A DNA stretch of 33,697 bases. Origin: Proteiniclasticum sp. GTDB taxonomy: Bacteria; Bacillota; Clostridia; Clostridiales; Clostridiaceae. A program made the position numbers and the translations under genes. A model generated the notes under the pieces. That model was not told the DNA's origin. It made no database searches and was given only the letters and a program-made list of their open reading frames with translations. The stretch covers positions 1 through 33,697 of the forward strand of contig NZ_DOPX01000005.1 of NCBI RefSeq assembly GCF_003514505.1. Reading direction: 5' to 3'. Positions 1 through 8,151 of this stretch are shown piece by piece (within the stretch, counting starts at the first letter, position 1; each line of letters starts with the position of its first letter).

Positions 1-114
1 CTACTATAAGGGGAGCATATCACCCGGCGTGCAGTTTCCGTATTTGTTTGTTTGTTTGGTATTAAGGGGGTATGTGCTTGGTGTTCGTATATATACCAGA
101 GACTACGTATAGGC
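1..114. other. Non-coding window edge
   Basis: This stretch lies downstream of the DUF438 gene. It holds a short (TTTG)n tract near 42-57. I see no convincing terminator hairpin, RNA gene or ORF in it. Confidence 0.4.
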
Positions 115-1356
115 CTAGTCTGCGAGTATTCTCTTTTCTCCCTCGAGCTCACGGATGCCTTTGACATTCTGTGTCACTTCCAGGGTGCCCATGTACTTTC
201 CTTTCTCATCTCTCACCGCATAGTAGGTGATGAGAATGAACATGCCACGGGAATTGATCCAAAAACTTTCCTCATCCTTCACACCTGCTTTGAAGTCCGC
301 CAGGAGCTTCTCCACCGTGCCCACACTTTGGGGTGGATGACAGTTCTGAACCGTGCGTCCGATGACGGACTTGGTTCTTGCAAAGATTCTTTCTTTGGCC
401 AGATTGAAGTATTTCACGGTGTCCTTCTCATCAATAAAAGTGATGTCCACAGGCAGAGTATTCATGATTTTTTCCAGTTCTTTCACAGAAAGATAGCCCA
501 CACCGAACCGCACATTTCCATCGGGTGCATTCTCTTCCTTCTTCTTGGAACCGCCAATGAAAGAAACTCTGTTCGGTGCCCATTTTCCTTCAGGGGATAC
601 GATGCAGTAGCCGATTTCTTCGCTGTCTTCAGCAATCTCCAGCCACTCATCTTCTGTGAAGACTTCCAGAATCATGGGAATAAGGATCTGCTCTTCTTTA
701 AAGATCATTTCCTTGATTTTGGTGAGGGTCGCTGGCGCATGGGTTTTCAGCGCTTCTCTGTTCTCATCGATGACCATCTGCTTCATTTCTTTGATGGCAA
801 GTCGGATCTCATCATCCACGCCCCACATGACCTTGGGTGGTGCGCTCATGCCGTACTTTTCCATATAAGGGAAGATCACATTCTCTTTTCTGGAGTAGTG
901 TTTGTCAATATCCCAGAGAAGATTGATGTCCTGAAGAAGAAGATTCTTGATAGGCGCTTCCGGATGGTTGATAAAGGCTTCCATCTTGGGCTCCAGATCC
1001 TCTTCCAGAAGACTGGTCAGGGCATAGTTTTCCTCTCTTATGACTCTCACGGGATGACCAATGCTTTCTTCTTCCTTGCTTCTGGTATGGACTTCATCCA
1101 CAGAACCTTTGAAAATGTCCGCATGGACATCACAAAGTCTCTGGATCTCTTCCACCGGCATGCCTTCCTCTACCAGTCCCTGTTCCATCTGAGTGATTTC
1201 AAAGGAGGAGACTCCTGTGAAGTTTGCTCGGAATTCTTTTTTCACTTCTTCAGGATCTACGCCATCATGAAGCTTCAGGATCATTCCTTTCAGAAGTTCC
1301 TGTCTTTTATTTTTGTTGGTCTCATTCAGTTCACGGTTGTTGATTACGTTGCTCAT
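115..1356 (-). CDS. DUF438 protein with hemerythrin-like and PAS domains
   Basis: This 413-residue cytosolic protein has the DUF438 layout: an N-terminal helical DUF438 domain (about 1-90), a hemerythrin-like four-helix region (about 100-245, with IDKHYSRKENVIFPYMEKYG and EEQILIPM) and a C-terminal PAS-like domain (about 285-400, with NCHPPQSV). Relatives bind a non-heme di-iron centre or heme and are linked to oxygen, NO or redox sensing; the exact role is unknown. An in-frame GTG lies 12 nt upstream, but GGAGGG sits 5 nt before the ATG chosen here, which settles the start. The gene follows a DUF1858 gene by 21 nt, probably as one operon. The segment VMWGVDDEIR has Asp where a hemerythrin-type His might be expected. 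Family assignment is firm and function is inferred. Confidence 0.85.
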   Translation of the reverse strand: MSNVINNRELNETNKNKRQELLKGMILKLHDGVDPEEVKKEFRANFTGVSSFEITQMEQGLVEEGMPVEEIQRLCDVHADIFKGSVDEVHTRSKEEESIGHPVRVIREENYALTSLLEEDLEPKMEAFINHPEAPIKNLLLQDINLLWDIDKHYSRKENVIFPYMEKYGMSAPPKVMWGVDDEIRLAIKEMKQMVIDENREALKTHAPATLTKIKEMIFKEEQILIPMILEVFTEDEWLEIAEDSEEIGYCIVSPEGKWAPNRVSFIGGSKKKEENAPDGNVRFGVGYLSVKELEKIMNTLPVDITFIDEKDTVKYFNLAKERIFARTKSVIGRTVQNCHPPQSVGTVEKLLADFKAGVKDEESFWINSRGMFILITYYAVRDEKGKYMGTLEVTQNVKGIRELEGEKRILAD

Positions 1357-1377
1357 TTTTCCCTCCACTTTCCATTC

Positions 1378-1599
1378 TTACTCTAGGATGGTGATGCCAC
1401 TTTTTGAAAAGGCATCGATGATGGTTTCCAGCGGTACATTCTTTGCTCTGGAAACCTTCGGCAGTGTCATGATTTTTCCCATGGTCTTCAGCATGATGGG
1501 GTTCGTAATCTGGTCAAATCCCAGCGACTTCAGAACTTCCACAGCTCCGGGGCATTTCCCCACAATTTCCTCTACCGTATCCTGCATCTGTATGGTCAA
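1378..1599 (-). CDS. DUF1858 domain protein
   Basis: This 73-residue protein matches the DUF1858 family throughout (TVEEIVGKCPGAVEVLKSLG, then a helical second half with LETIIDAFSKSG). The domain is related to the N-terminal domain of ScdA/RIC iron-sulfur repair proteins and is often fused to or next to DUF438 and hemerythrin proteins, as here. It carries one Cys (KCPG) rather than a CxxC pair. The start is probably TTG at 1599, with GGGAG 9 nt upstream; an ATG four codons later is an alternative. It is the first gene of the operon with the DUF438 protein and lies behind a promoter with an FNR-like site. A co-function in nitrosative or oxidative stress is inferred. Confidence 0.75.
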   Translation of the reverse strand: MTIQMQDTVEEIVGKCPGAVEVLKSLGFDQITNPIMLKTMGKIMTLPKVSRAKNVPLETIIDAFSKSGITILE

Positions 1600-1629
1600 A
1601 CCTCTTCACTCCCTTCACTTGATGTTTCC

Positions 1630-1672
1630 ATTATAAATGGATAGTCCTTGCTAAAACTTTGACCTGAATCAA
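1630..1672 (-). promoter_or_regulatory. Promoter with FNR/CRP-family palindrome
   Basis: A perfect -10 TATAAT (reading minus) lies at 1630-1635. No good -35 is present. Instead TTGATTCAGGTCAA occupies 1659-1672 and matches the FNR-type consensus TTGAT-N4-ATCAA at 9 of 10 arm positions. Its centre falls about 42 nt upstream of the predicted start, the classic class II activator position. The regulator is not encoded in the window; FNR-, HcpR- or other CRP-family proteins are candidates. Confidence 0.55.
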
Positions 1673-1794
1673 ATTTCTTCAACTTTTCTTTCACAGGACA
1701 AATAAATCATACCATTTTACTCAGATTTAATAAAGTCCTTTTTCATCAAAGGAAGATTTCACCTTTTCTTAACCAAAAATATTAGCTTCTCCAT

Positions 1795-1800
1795 TATAAT
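1795..1800 (+). promoter_or_regulatory. Probable -10 element of the small gene at 1845
   Basis: A consensus TATAAT lies 45 nt before the ATG of the downstream gene. No clear -35 hexamer sits at 16-18 nt spacing. Confidence 0.35.
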
Positions 1801-1844
1801 AGAAGTATAGAAAGAATATTGTGAATTTTTAGGAGGGATCTGAT

Positions 1845-2093
1845 ATGTCTAGAGTCGTATTCTACCACAAGAAATTCAAGGTTCTCCAAATCGGAAAATC
1901 TTCCTATGTCGTTGTGCGAAAGAATACCACTAACTACAGCCAGCACTCCCATCTTTCTTCCTTGAATGGAGCCATCCGCCTCATTAAACTTCTGGAGAAA
2001 GGGAAACTTCCCCATTCTGACTACTTGAGAGAATCCGCACGGCGCCTTCTGAAGGATCAGGAATATACGAAACTAAAATCCATTCCTTCCTAA
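1845..2093 (+). CDS. Small basic protein of unknown function
   Basis: This 82-residue ORF is the only plus-strand gene in the first 27 kb. AGGAGGG lies 7 nt before the ATG, a -10 TATAAT sits upstream and a strong terminator follows, so it is a single-gene transcript. The protein is lysine/arginine-rich, with a predicted beta-rich first half (VVFYHKKFKVLQIGKSSYVVV) and a helical second half (GAIRLIKLLEKGKLPHSDYL). It has no Cys, no signal peptide and no transmembrane segment. I do not recognise the family. The first half could be a small nucleic-acid-binding fold, but that is a guess. Confidence 0.7.
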   Translation: MSRVVFYHKKFKVLQIGKSSYVVVRKNTTNYSQHSHLSSLNGAIRLIKLLEKGKLPHSDYLRESARRLLKDQEYTKLKSIPS

Positions 2094-2100
2094 CAATATA

Positions 2101-2163
2101 AAAGCTTCCACACGCCGGGTTCACAGCTGGAACCCAGGCGATGGAAGCTTTCACTTTTTTTTA
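2101..2163 (+). terminator. Intrinsic terminator of the small plus-strand gene
   Basis: The outer stem AAAGCTTCCA/TGGAAGCTTT encloses an inner stem CGCCGGGTTC/GAACCCAGGCG, followed by a T-run at 2155-2163. It faces the end of proA on the other strand and may work in both directions. Confidence 0.8.
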
Positions 2164-2167
2164 TTTC

Positions 2168-3412
2168 TTATGGACGGATCTGTCCCTGGCCAAAGATGAT
2201 GTATTTGGTTGAGGTGAGCTCTGCCAGACCCACAGGACCTCTCGCGTGAAGCTTCTGGGTGGAGATGCCCATTTCAGCGCCCATCCCCATGGCCTGTCCG
2301 TCGGTGAACCGGGTGGAGGCATTGACATAGACCGCCGCCGCATCCACTTCATTGAGGAAGGTCATCGCATGTCCATAATTTTCAGTGATGATGGCCTCGG
2401 AATGTCCCGTACCGTATTTTGCAATGTGTTCCATGGCTTCTTCCAGACTTCCAACAGTCTTCAGGGAAAATGCAAGGTCCAGATACTCCGCAGCATAATC
2501 TTCTTCTGTGGCTTCGTTAAAGGAAGCGATCACTCCTCTTGCCTTCTCATCGGCCATGACTCTCACACCATGTTCCTTGGTGAGTTTTTCAAGCTTCGGC
2601 AAAAAGCTCTCTACTATGGCTTCATGAACCAATAGAGACTCCATGGCATTACAGACTCCGGTTCTCTGGGTTTTCGCATTCTCGATGATGGAAAGAGCCA
2701 TCTTTTCATCGGCGCTTTCATCCACATAGACGTGACAGTTGCCCACCCCGGTTTCAATGACAGGAACCGTGGATTCTTTCACCACTCTTTGAATAAGTCT
2801 TGCAGACCCTCTTGGAATCAGCACATCCAAATACTCATTCATTCTCATGAACTCTCCTGCGGTCTCATAGGAAAGATCTTCGATGAGCTGCACCATGTGA
2901 GGATTCAGTCCCTTCTTCACAAGAGCGGTCTGAATCACCGAAACCAGTGCCTTATTGGAGGAGATGGCCTCTTTGCCTCCCCTTAAAATCAGTGCGTTGG
3001 AGGACTTGAGACAAAGAGCTGCGGTATCGATGGTCACATTGGGTCTGGACTCATAGATGATTCCCACCACGCCCAAAGGGACGGTCTTTTTCCCAATCTG
3101 AAGACCATTTTCCAAGGTCTTCATGGACAGCACCTTTCCGATGGGGTCTTCCATGGTGCGGATCGATAAGATCCCCTCCACCATGCTGTCGATTCTCTTC
3201 GGATTCAGAAGAAGCCGGTCCAGAAGGGCTTCCGAAAGATTTCCCTCTCTTCCTCTTCTAAGATCTTCCTCATTGGCCTGTAGTATTTCTTCTTCTTTCA
3301 CTTTCAGCTCTTCTGCCAAAGCAACCAGAAGTTCGTTCTTTTCTTTTGTTGAGAGCCTTGCCAGTTCTCTGGCGGCTTTTTTCGCTTCTCTGCCAATCTC
3401 TATCATGGTCAT
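2168..3412 (-). CDS. proA: Glutamate-5-semialdehyde dehydrogenase (gamma-glutamyl phosphate reductase)
   Basis: ProA catalyses the second step of proline synthesis: NADPH-dependent reduction of glutamyl-5-phosphate to glutamate-5-semialdehyde in the cytosol. The 414 residues match the usual family length. Visible landmarks are GVVGIIYESRPNVTID (about 114-129), LKSSNALILRGGKEA, and the catalytic cysteine C254 in RTGVCNAMESLL. The start ATG overlaps the proB stop as ATGA, and GGGAGG lies 9 nt upstream inside proB, so the two genes are translationally coupled. Identification is secure. Confidence 0.97.
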   Translation of the reverse strand: MTMIEIGREAKKAARELARLSTKEKNELLVALAEELKVKEEEILQANEEDLRRGREGNLSEALLDRLLLNPKRIDSMVEGILSIRTMEDPIGKVLSMKTLENGLQIGKKTVPLGVVGIIYESRPNVTIDTAALCLKSSNALILRGGKEAISSNKALVSVIQTALVKKGLNPHMVQLIEDLSYETAGEFMRMNEYLDVLIPRGSARLIQRVVKESTVPVIETGVGNCHVYVDESADEKMALSIIENAKTQRTGVCNAMESLLVHEAIVESFLPKLEKLTKEHGVRVMADEKARGVIASFNEATEEDYAAEYLDLAFSLKTVGSLEEAMEHIAKYGTGHSEAIITENYGHAMTFLNEVDAAAVYVNASTRFTDGQAMGMGAEMGISTQKLHARGPVGLAELTSTKYIIFGQGQIRP

Positions 3413-4215
3413 TTCTTCTTTCCTCCCAAAAACAGTGTGCCGATTTCTTTCCCCATGAGGATCTCTTCCACGGTCTCATTTCCTGCACCGTTGGCCAGCA
3501 CCACATGGATGCCTCTTTTTGTGGCATACTTGGCTGCCTTAATCTTTGTGATCATGCCACCCGTGCCAAGCTTTGTGGATGAATCTTTGGCGATGGACTC
3601 CACATAGTCATCGATCCTTTCCACCAGGCTCATGAGCTTCGCTTCCGGATTCTTCCTGGGGTCATCGGTGTACAGTCCATCAATGTCCGAAAGAAGAATG
3701 AGAAGATCGGCATCCACAAGAGAAGCCACCACAGCAGACAGCGTGTCATTGTCACCAAAGATGATCTCATCGGTGGAGATGGTGTCATTTTCATTGACGA
3801 TGGGGACTATGCCGTTTCTCAAAAGTTCTTTCATGGTGTTCTTCGCATTGAACTTCATGAATTTGTCTGTTTCCACCTGCTTTGTCACAAGGATCTGAGC
3901 CACCTGATAATTGTATTCCTGGAAAAACTTCTGGTACATATTCATGAGCACCACCTGCCCCACAGCAGCGGCTGCCTGTTTTCCTTCAATGTCTCTGGGA
4001 CGCTCTTTCAGATGCATTCTCTGAGCCCCTACACCAATGGCGCCGGAAGACACAAGCACCACTTCATAGCCCCTGTTTTTCAGATCAGAAATCATCCTGG
4101 CCAGATGCTCCATTCTATAGATATTAATGAGTCCCCCTGCATGAGCAATGGTGGATGTGCCCACCTTGATGACCACTCTTTTGACCTCTTTCATGATTTC
4201 ACGTTCTTTTATCAT
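3409..4215 (-). CDS. proB: Glutamate 5-kinase, short form without PUA domain
   Basis: ProB phosphorylates glutamate to glutamyl-5-phosphate, the first and normally feedback-regulated step of proline synthesis. The amino acid kinase fold covers the whole protein: VVIKVGTSTIAHAGG near the N terminus, VLVSSGAIGVGAQRM (about 54-68), VNENDTISTDE and GTGGMITKIKAA. It stops at 268 residues, so it lacks the C-terminal PUA domain of the roughly 370-residue form, as in many Firmicutes. GAGGG lies 6 nt before the ATG. A TTGAAT-17-TAAAAT promoter lies just upstream, making proBA a two-gene operon. Confidence 0.96.
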   Translation of the reverse strand: MIKEREIMKEVKRVVIKVGTSTIAHAGGLINIYRMEHLARMISDLKNRGYEVVLVSSGAIGVGAQRMHLKERPRDIEGKQAAAAVGQVVLMNMYQKFFQEYNYQVAQILVTKQVETDKFMKFNAKNTMKELLRNGIVPIVNENDTISTDEIIFGDNDTLSAVVASLVDADLLILLSDIDGLYTDDPRKNPEAKLMSLVERIDDYVESIAKDSSTKLGTGGMITKIKAAKYATKRGIHVVLANGAGNETVEEILMGKEIGTLFLGGKKK

Positions 4216-4260
4216 ATCATTCCCTCATTATTCGCAATTTATGCCTGTTCATATTTCTTC

Positions 4261-4289
4261 ATTTTATCCTTCCCACACCCGAAATTCAA
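4261..4289 (-). promoter_or_regulatory. proBA promoter
   Basis: Reading minus, TTGAAT (4284-4289) and TAAAAT (4261-4266) are separated by exactly 17 nt. The predicted start near 4254 leaves a leader of about 40 nt before proB. No T-box or other leader structure is visible. Confidence 0.55.
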
Positions 4290-4397
4290 TGACTGCAGCA
4301 TGAGATTGCCATTCCTTCACCCGTAAACGATACCCATCACTATTCTTGCAAGGAAAAGGGAAAAAGCAGGTCATATCCTTAGGAAGAAGAGAGCCCC

Positions 4398-5594
4398 TTA
4401 CCGGTCCAGTCTGACGATATGCGCATAGGGATTTTCTCTGCCCAGGAGAAGATCTTTTATGATTTTTGCGCCCGCCATACTGTAGCACGTGCCATTCCCC
4501 TCATACCCAAGAAGATAATAGCGGTTTTCTCTGCCAGGTTCTCTCCCGATGAGGGGCAGCCCGTCTTTGACGCTGCCAAAGAGCGCATTGTAAAAATGCA
4601 CCGCCTTTAAGGGCAGTTCATGAAACAGAAGCTTCTCGCAGGAAGCTTTAAGCTCCGCTTCCTTCTCTTTCAGTTTCTTCTCCTCTTTTTCCACATGGCT
4701 CACTTCTTCATCCAGTCCTCCCGCTACAATCCTTCCATCTTGGGTGGTTCGAAGATATAGATACGGCTCCCGTGTTTCCCAGATCATGACCTCATCTTTC
4801 CAGGGGCTTCCTTGGTGCTTTTCCGTCACCAGGGCATAGGTTCTTCCAATTTCTATATTGTCTTTTAGGAAGGGATACACATAGGCATACCCTGTGGCAA
4901 AGACCACTTCCTGGAAATGGATCTTATGGCCGTCTTTGGTGAAGATTTCCTGCTCCTTCACAGAGGAAAGATCCACTTCTGTATCCTCATAATACTGTAC
5001 TCCTTTTTCCGCATTCTCTCTGGTGAGGGTTTCGATGAATTTCACCGGATCCACATCTGCATCTCCATCTATGAGCAAGGCGCTGTAGCAGTCTATATCA
5101 TACTCTTTCCTGGCTTCTTCCCTGGAAAGATACCGAAGGCGCATTCCCTGACCTTTCAGTGCCTCATATTCTTTTCTGAGCTTTTCCTCATGGTCTTTTT
5201 CCGTAGCCATATAGAGGCTTTGCCTTTCCCTTAAAGAGCATTCTGGAAAGATTTCCCGGATTCTGTGAAGATCCGTCATGGCTTCCTGGCACATCCGGTA
5301 AAACCCTCTGGCTTTTTCTTCACCAATGGTTTCTATGAACTCACTAAGCATGGTATCACTGGACACTTGCAGAAGTCCCGTGTTGGCTCTGCTGCTTCCT
5401 GTAGCAATGTCTTTGCCGTCTATGACCGTGATTTTACGGTCTGTTTCTTTAGAAAGCACATAAGCTGTAAGGGTTCCTGACATGCCCCCGCCAATGATCA
5501 GCACATCCGCCTCCAAGTCTTTTTCCACCTTTTCAAAGTGGAACCTTCTTTTTCTTTCATCCCAGTGGGTATCTCCATAGATCAGTTCCTTCAT
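4398..5594 (-). CDS. FAD-dependent oxidoreductase, DAO (glycine/D-amino acid oxidase) family
   Basis: This 398-residue protein has an N-terminal dinucleotide fold (DVLIIGGGMSGTLTAYVLSK, about 31-50), ATGSSRANTGLLQVSSDTML typical of DAO-superfamily amine oxidoreductases, and a C-terminal FAD-contacting segment LLGYEGNGTCYSMAGAKII. It resembles the oxidase part of YurR/gamma-glutamylputrescine-oxidase-like proteins but has no Rieske domain at its end. The reading frame runs 41 codons further upstream, but AAGGAGG 5 nt before MKELIYGDTHWDERK fixes the start. The substrate cannot be told from sequence; a secondary amine or amino acid is likely. It lies between proBA and a symporter, apparently as its own unit. 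Confidence 0.8.
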   Translation of the reverse strand: MKELIYGDTHWDERKRRFHFEKVEKDLEADVLIIGGGMSGTLTAYVLSKETDRKITVIDGKDIATGSSRANTGLLQVSSDTMLSEFIETIGEEKARGFYRMCQEAMTDLHRIREIFPECSLRERQSLYMATEKDHEEKLRKEYEALKGQGMRLRYLSREEARKEYDIDCYSALLIDGDADVDPVKFIETLTRENAEKGVQYYEDTEVDLSSVKEQEIFTKDGHKIHFQEVVFATGYAYVYPFLKDNIEIGRTYALVTEKHQGSPWKDEVMIWETREPYLYLRTTQDGRIVAGGLDEEVSHVEKEEKKLKEKEAELKASCEKLLFHELPLKAVHFYNALFGSVKDGLPLIGREPGRENRYYLLGYEGNGTCYSMAGAKIIKDLLLGRENPYAHIVRLDR

Positions 5595-5722
5595 AGGGTC
5601 CTCCTTCAGCACTTTTCTTACTATGCTACCCTTCTGCCATACAGGTGGCAAGTGAACATAGTTTGAAACATCTTTGAACACCAGAAAAGATGAGACCCAC
5701 CCAGAAGAATTCTCCAATCGTC

Positions 5723-5760
5723 AAGAAAGAGAAGCTTCATCCTGGAAGCTTCTCTTTCTT
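5723..5760 (-). terminator. Perfect 16-bp stem-loop after the symporter gene
   Basis: AAGAAAGAGAAGCTTC (5723-5738) and its exact complement (5745-5760) flank a 6-nt loop, just past the symporter stop codon. The 3' arm is U-rich (CTTTCTT on either strand), but no long U-run follows. It most likely ends the symporter transcript. Confidence 0.6.
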
Positions 5761-5771
5761 GTGCTGTCATT

Positions 5772-6995
5772 CTATACTGCTTCTACTTCACTTACGATCT
5801 TTCCTTCCTTCAGAAGGCTCTTCTTATGGAAGGTTTCCACAAGGATAGCCAGAGCATTGTCACCGGAAACATTAGCGGCTGTGCCGAAGCTGTCCTGGGT
5901 GAGATAAAGGGTGATGAGAAGCTGTCCCATGGTTCCTGTGGGATCGATGCCCACCAAGGTCAGAAACGGCAGTGCACTCATGATGGCTCCACCAGGGGCT
6001 CCGGGTGCTGCCACCATGGCTACTCCAAGGGTGGCAATGAAAGTGGCCATGAGAGAGATTCCATGGGGCAGATCATAGATAAGAAGCACCGCTGTGACAC
6101 AGCTGGTGATGGTGATGATGCTGCCAGCCAGATGTATTGTGGCACAAAGAGGCACCACGAACTCCCTGATTTCTTTAGACACACCATTTTTTCGCGCACA
6201 CTCCACATTCACCGGAATGGTGGCTGCACTGGACTGAGTCCCCACCGCTGTCACGTAGCCTGGAATCTGATTCTTCAGAAGCATCCATGGATTCTTCCCA
6301 GAAACACCGCCTGCCACAAAGAACAGGAATCCTACATAGAGAAGGTGCAGCGCGATGATGAGGAGAAATACCTTCCAGAAAATGGACAGAATGGAGAAAA
6401 CGGACCCTGAATAGCTGAGATTCAGAAAGTTTCCGAAAATATACACCGGTAGAAGCGGGATGATGACCTTGGACAGTACGTTGGAGATGATCTCCGAAAA
6501 TTCTTTAAAGAATCCATAAAGATACTTTCCGCTTCCCTTGGATTTCAAAGCCGATATCCCCACTCCCATGACGAAGGAGAACACGATGGCTCCTGTTACA
6601 TCTAAAAGTGGTGACAGCGGAATGGAAAATAACGTGCTGAGGCCTTCACTGGAACCGCTGATCTTCTCCACCAGAGATTCTCCGATAAAAGAGGGAAAGA
6701 AAGCCGACGCCATAAGATAGGAAAGGATTCCAGCTGCAAGCGTCGAACCATAGGCCAGGACCGTTGTCATGCCCAGGAGCTTTCCTGCTCCTTCCGTCAG
6801 GTCCGAGATCCCCACAACCACAAAGCCCAGAATCATCAGTGGAATGATAAAGGAAAGGAAGGTGGAGAAAATACTGGAAAAGGTGACAGGAAGCCTCAAT
6901 ACTCCTTCTGGAAGGAATCTCATCTGCCCCACAAGAATACCCAGAACAATAGCAATGATCAGTTTCGGGACGAGTCCCAGTTTCTTTTTCTTCAT
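5772..6995 (-). CDS. Dicarboxylate/amino acid:cation symporter (DAACS family)
   Basis: This 407-residue inner-membrane protein takes up a dicarboxylate or amino acid such as glutamate, serine or threonine with Na+ or H+. It shows hydrophobic segments throughout, the hairpin motif TQSSAATIPVN (a variant of the TSSSAATLP motif of GltP/SstT), APGAPGGAIM and a late NVSGDNALAIL (the NxxGD cation/substrate region). The upstream 27 codons of open frame are rejected because AGGGGG lies 7 nt before MKKKKLGLVPK. That G-rich ribosome binding site is exactly complementary, over 8 nt, to a loop of the small RNA at 20.4-20.6 kb. A TTGCCT-17-TATAAT promoter gives a leader of about 87 nt. The exact substrate is uncertain. 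Confidence 0.88.
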   Translation of the reverse strand: MKKKKLGLVPKLIIAIVLGILVGQMRFLPEGVLRLPVTFSSIFSTFLSFIIPLMILGFVVVGISDLTEGAGKLLGMTTVLAYGSTLAAGILSYLMASAFFPSFIGESLVEKISGSSEGLSTLFSIPLSPLLDVTGAIVFSFVMGVGISALKSKGSGKYLYGFFKEFSEIISNVLSKVIIPLLPVYIFGNFLNLSYSGSVFSILSIFWKVFLLIIALHLLYVGFLFFVAGGVSGKNPWMLLKNQIPGYVTAVGTQSSAATIPVNVECARKNGVSKEIREFVVPLCATIHLAGSIITITSCVTAVLLIYDLPHGISLMATFIATLGVAMVAAPGAPGGAIMSALPFLTLVGIDPTGTMGQLLITLYLTQDSFGTAANVSGDNALAILVETFHKKSLLKEGKIVSEVEAV

Positions 6996-7088
6996 AACAG
7001 TTCCCCCTGCTCTTTTTCTGCACACACAGAAACATTTTTCATTTGTTCTTCCGTTAAAGACAGTTGTCCGTAACACGAGAATGTTTTG

Positions 7089-7117
7089 ATTATACTATCG
7101 CATCGGAAGGAAGGCAA
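7089..7117 (-). promoter_or_regulatory. Symporter gene promoter
   Basis: Reading minus, TTGCCT (7112-7117), a 17-nt spacer and a perfect TATAAT (7089-7094). The predicted start is near 7082. Confidence 0.6.
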
Positions 7118-7188
7118 TAGGAGAAATCCATGTTTTCGTTTACAATTTAGAAATATTTTTAAAGTATTTTCCACGGACTGAATCAAGC

Positions 7189-7215
7189 AAAAAAAGGCAA
7201 CAAAAAAAAGCCTTT
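7189..7215 (-). terminator. Terminator after tRNA-Arg(TCG)
   Basis: Reading minus, AAAGGC and GCCTTT pair around an 11-nt T-rich loop and are followed by seven Ts. It ends the tRNA transcript downstream of the last tRNA gene. Confidence 0.6.
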
Positions 7216-7253
7216 CTGCAGCACATTTCTGTATCTGCCAAAAGACTTTGTTT

Positions 7254-7330
7254 TGGTGCCCCATGAGCGACTCGAACGCCCGACCAATGGTTTCGAAGAC
7301 CACTACTCTATCCAACTGAGCTAATGAGGC
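7254..7330 (-). tRNA. tRNA-Arg (anticodon TCG)
   Basis: The cloverleaf has a GCCTCAT/ATGGGGC acceptor stem, anticodon loop CTTCGAA, a TTCGAGT loop and encoded CCA. It reads CGA codons. It is the last gene of the array and the only one placed beyond the internal terminator at 7347-7373. Confidence 0.95.
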
Positions 7331-7346
7331 AAAAGAGTATCTTTTG

Positions 7347-7373
7347 AAAAAAACCTGCCATTAGGCAGGTTTT
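7347..7373 (-). terminator. Intrinsic terminator inside the tRNA array
   Basis: Reading minus, AAAACCTGCC-TAAT-GGCAGGTTTTTTT forms a perfect 10-bp stem with a 4-nt loop and a T-tract. It lies between tRNA-Gly(TCC) and tRNA-Arg(TCG), only 16 nt before the latter. Confidence 0.85.
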
Positions 7374-7375
7374 AG

Positions 7376-7449
<74 letters not shown>

Positions 7450-7452
7450 AAG

Positions 7453-7527
7453 TGGAGCGGAAGACGAGATTCGAACTCGCGACGTTCACCTTGGCAAGGT
7501 GACGCTCTACCACTGAGCCACTCCCGC
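7453..7527 (-). tRNA. tRNA-Gly (anticodon GCC), copy 1
   Basis: Anticodon loop TTGCCAA within a TCACC/GGTGA stem, encoded CCA. It differs from the copy at 7890-7964 by one base in the variable region. Confidence 0.95.
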
Positions 7528-7539
7528 ATAAAGAGTTTT

Positions 7540-7624
7540 TGGTGCAGATGAAGGGAGTCGAACCCCCACGCCTCTCGGCGCTAGATCCTAAGTCTAGTGC
7601 GTCTGCCAATTTCGCCACATCTGC
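7540..7624 (-). tRNA. tRNA-Leu (anticodon TAG)
   Basis: A class II tRNA of 85 nt with a long variable arm (GCGCCGAGAGGCGT), anticodon loop CTTAGGA in a CTAGA/TCTAG stem, and encoded CCA. Confidence 0.95.
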
Positions 7625-7641
7625 ATTATTATTGTTCTGAA

Positions 7642-7716
7642 TGGCTGGGATAGCTGGATTCGAACCAACGAATGCCAGAGTCAAAGTCTGGTGCCTTACC
7701 ACTTGGCGATATCCCA
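7642..7716 (-). tRNA. tRNA-Gln (anticodon TTG)
   Basis: Anticodon loop CTTTGAC in a CCAGA/TCTGG stem, first base U as usual for tRNA-Gln, encoded CCA. If this organism lacks glutaminyl-tRNA synthetase, the nearby GatCAB would make its Gln-tRNA. Confidence 0.95.
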
Positions 7717-7727
7717 CTAGATAAAAA

Positions 7728-7804
7728 TGGGGTGAACGATGGGACTCGAACCCACGACAACCAGAATCACAATCTGGCGCTCTACCAACTGAACTACGTC
7801 CACC
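7728..7804 (-). tRNA. tRNA-His (anticodon GTG)
   Basis: Anticodon loop TTGTGAT in a CCAGA/TCTGG stem, encoded CCA. The extra G-1 of tRNA-His is templated at 7804. Confidence 0.95.
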
Positions 7805-7808
7805 ATAA

Positions 7809-7885
<77 letters not shown>

Positions 7886-7889
7886 AAAA

Positions 7890-7964
7890 TGGAGCGGAAG
7901 ACGAGATTCGAACTCGCGACATTCACCTTGGCAAGGTGACGCTCTACCACTGAGCCACTCCCGC
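7890..7964 (-). tRNA. tRNA-Gly (anticodon GCC), copy 2
   Basis: Near-identical to the copy at 7453-7527, with one substitution in the variable region. CCA is encoded. Confidence 0.95.
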
Positions 7965-7979
7965 GTATTTTAAAATTAA

Positions 7980-8055
7980 TGGTCGGGGTGACAGGGATTG
8001 AACCTGCGACCTCATGCTCCCAAAGCACGCGCGCTCCCAGCTGCGCTACACCCCG
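7980..8055 (-). tRNA. tRNA-Pro (anticodon TGG), copy 1
   Basis: Anticodon loop TTTGGGA in a CGTGC/GCATG stem, T loop TTCAATC, encoded CCA. It differs from the copy at 8427-8502 by one base in the D loop. Confidence 0.95.
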
Positions 8056-8072
8056 AAGGTATTTGGTTAAAA

Positions 8073-8146
<74 letters not shown>

Positions 8147-8151
8147 ATAGA

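Noticed and set aside
58..76. A GGGGGTAT-containing sequence resembling half of a CstR operator
   Set aside because: The second arm ATACC is not found at the right spacing and no promoter is nearby.
52..1386. A 444-codon plus-strand ORF opposite the DUF438 gene
   Set aside because: It is antisense to a clearly recognisable protein, has no ribosome binding site, and its translation is His/Phe-rich without family features.
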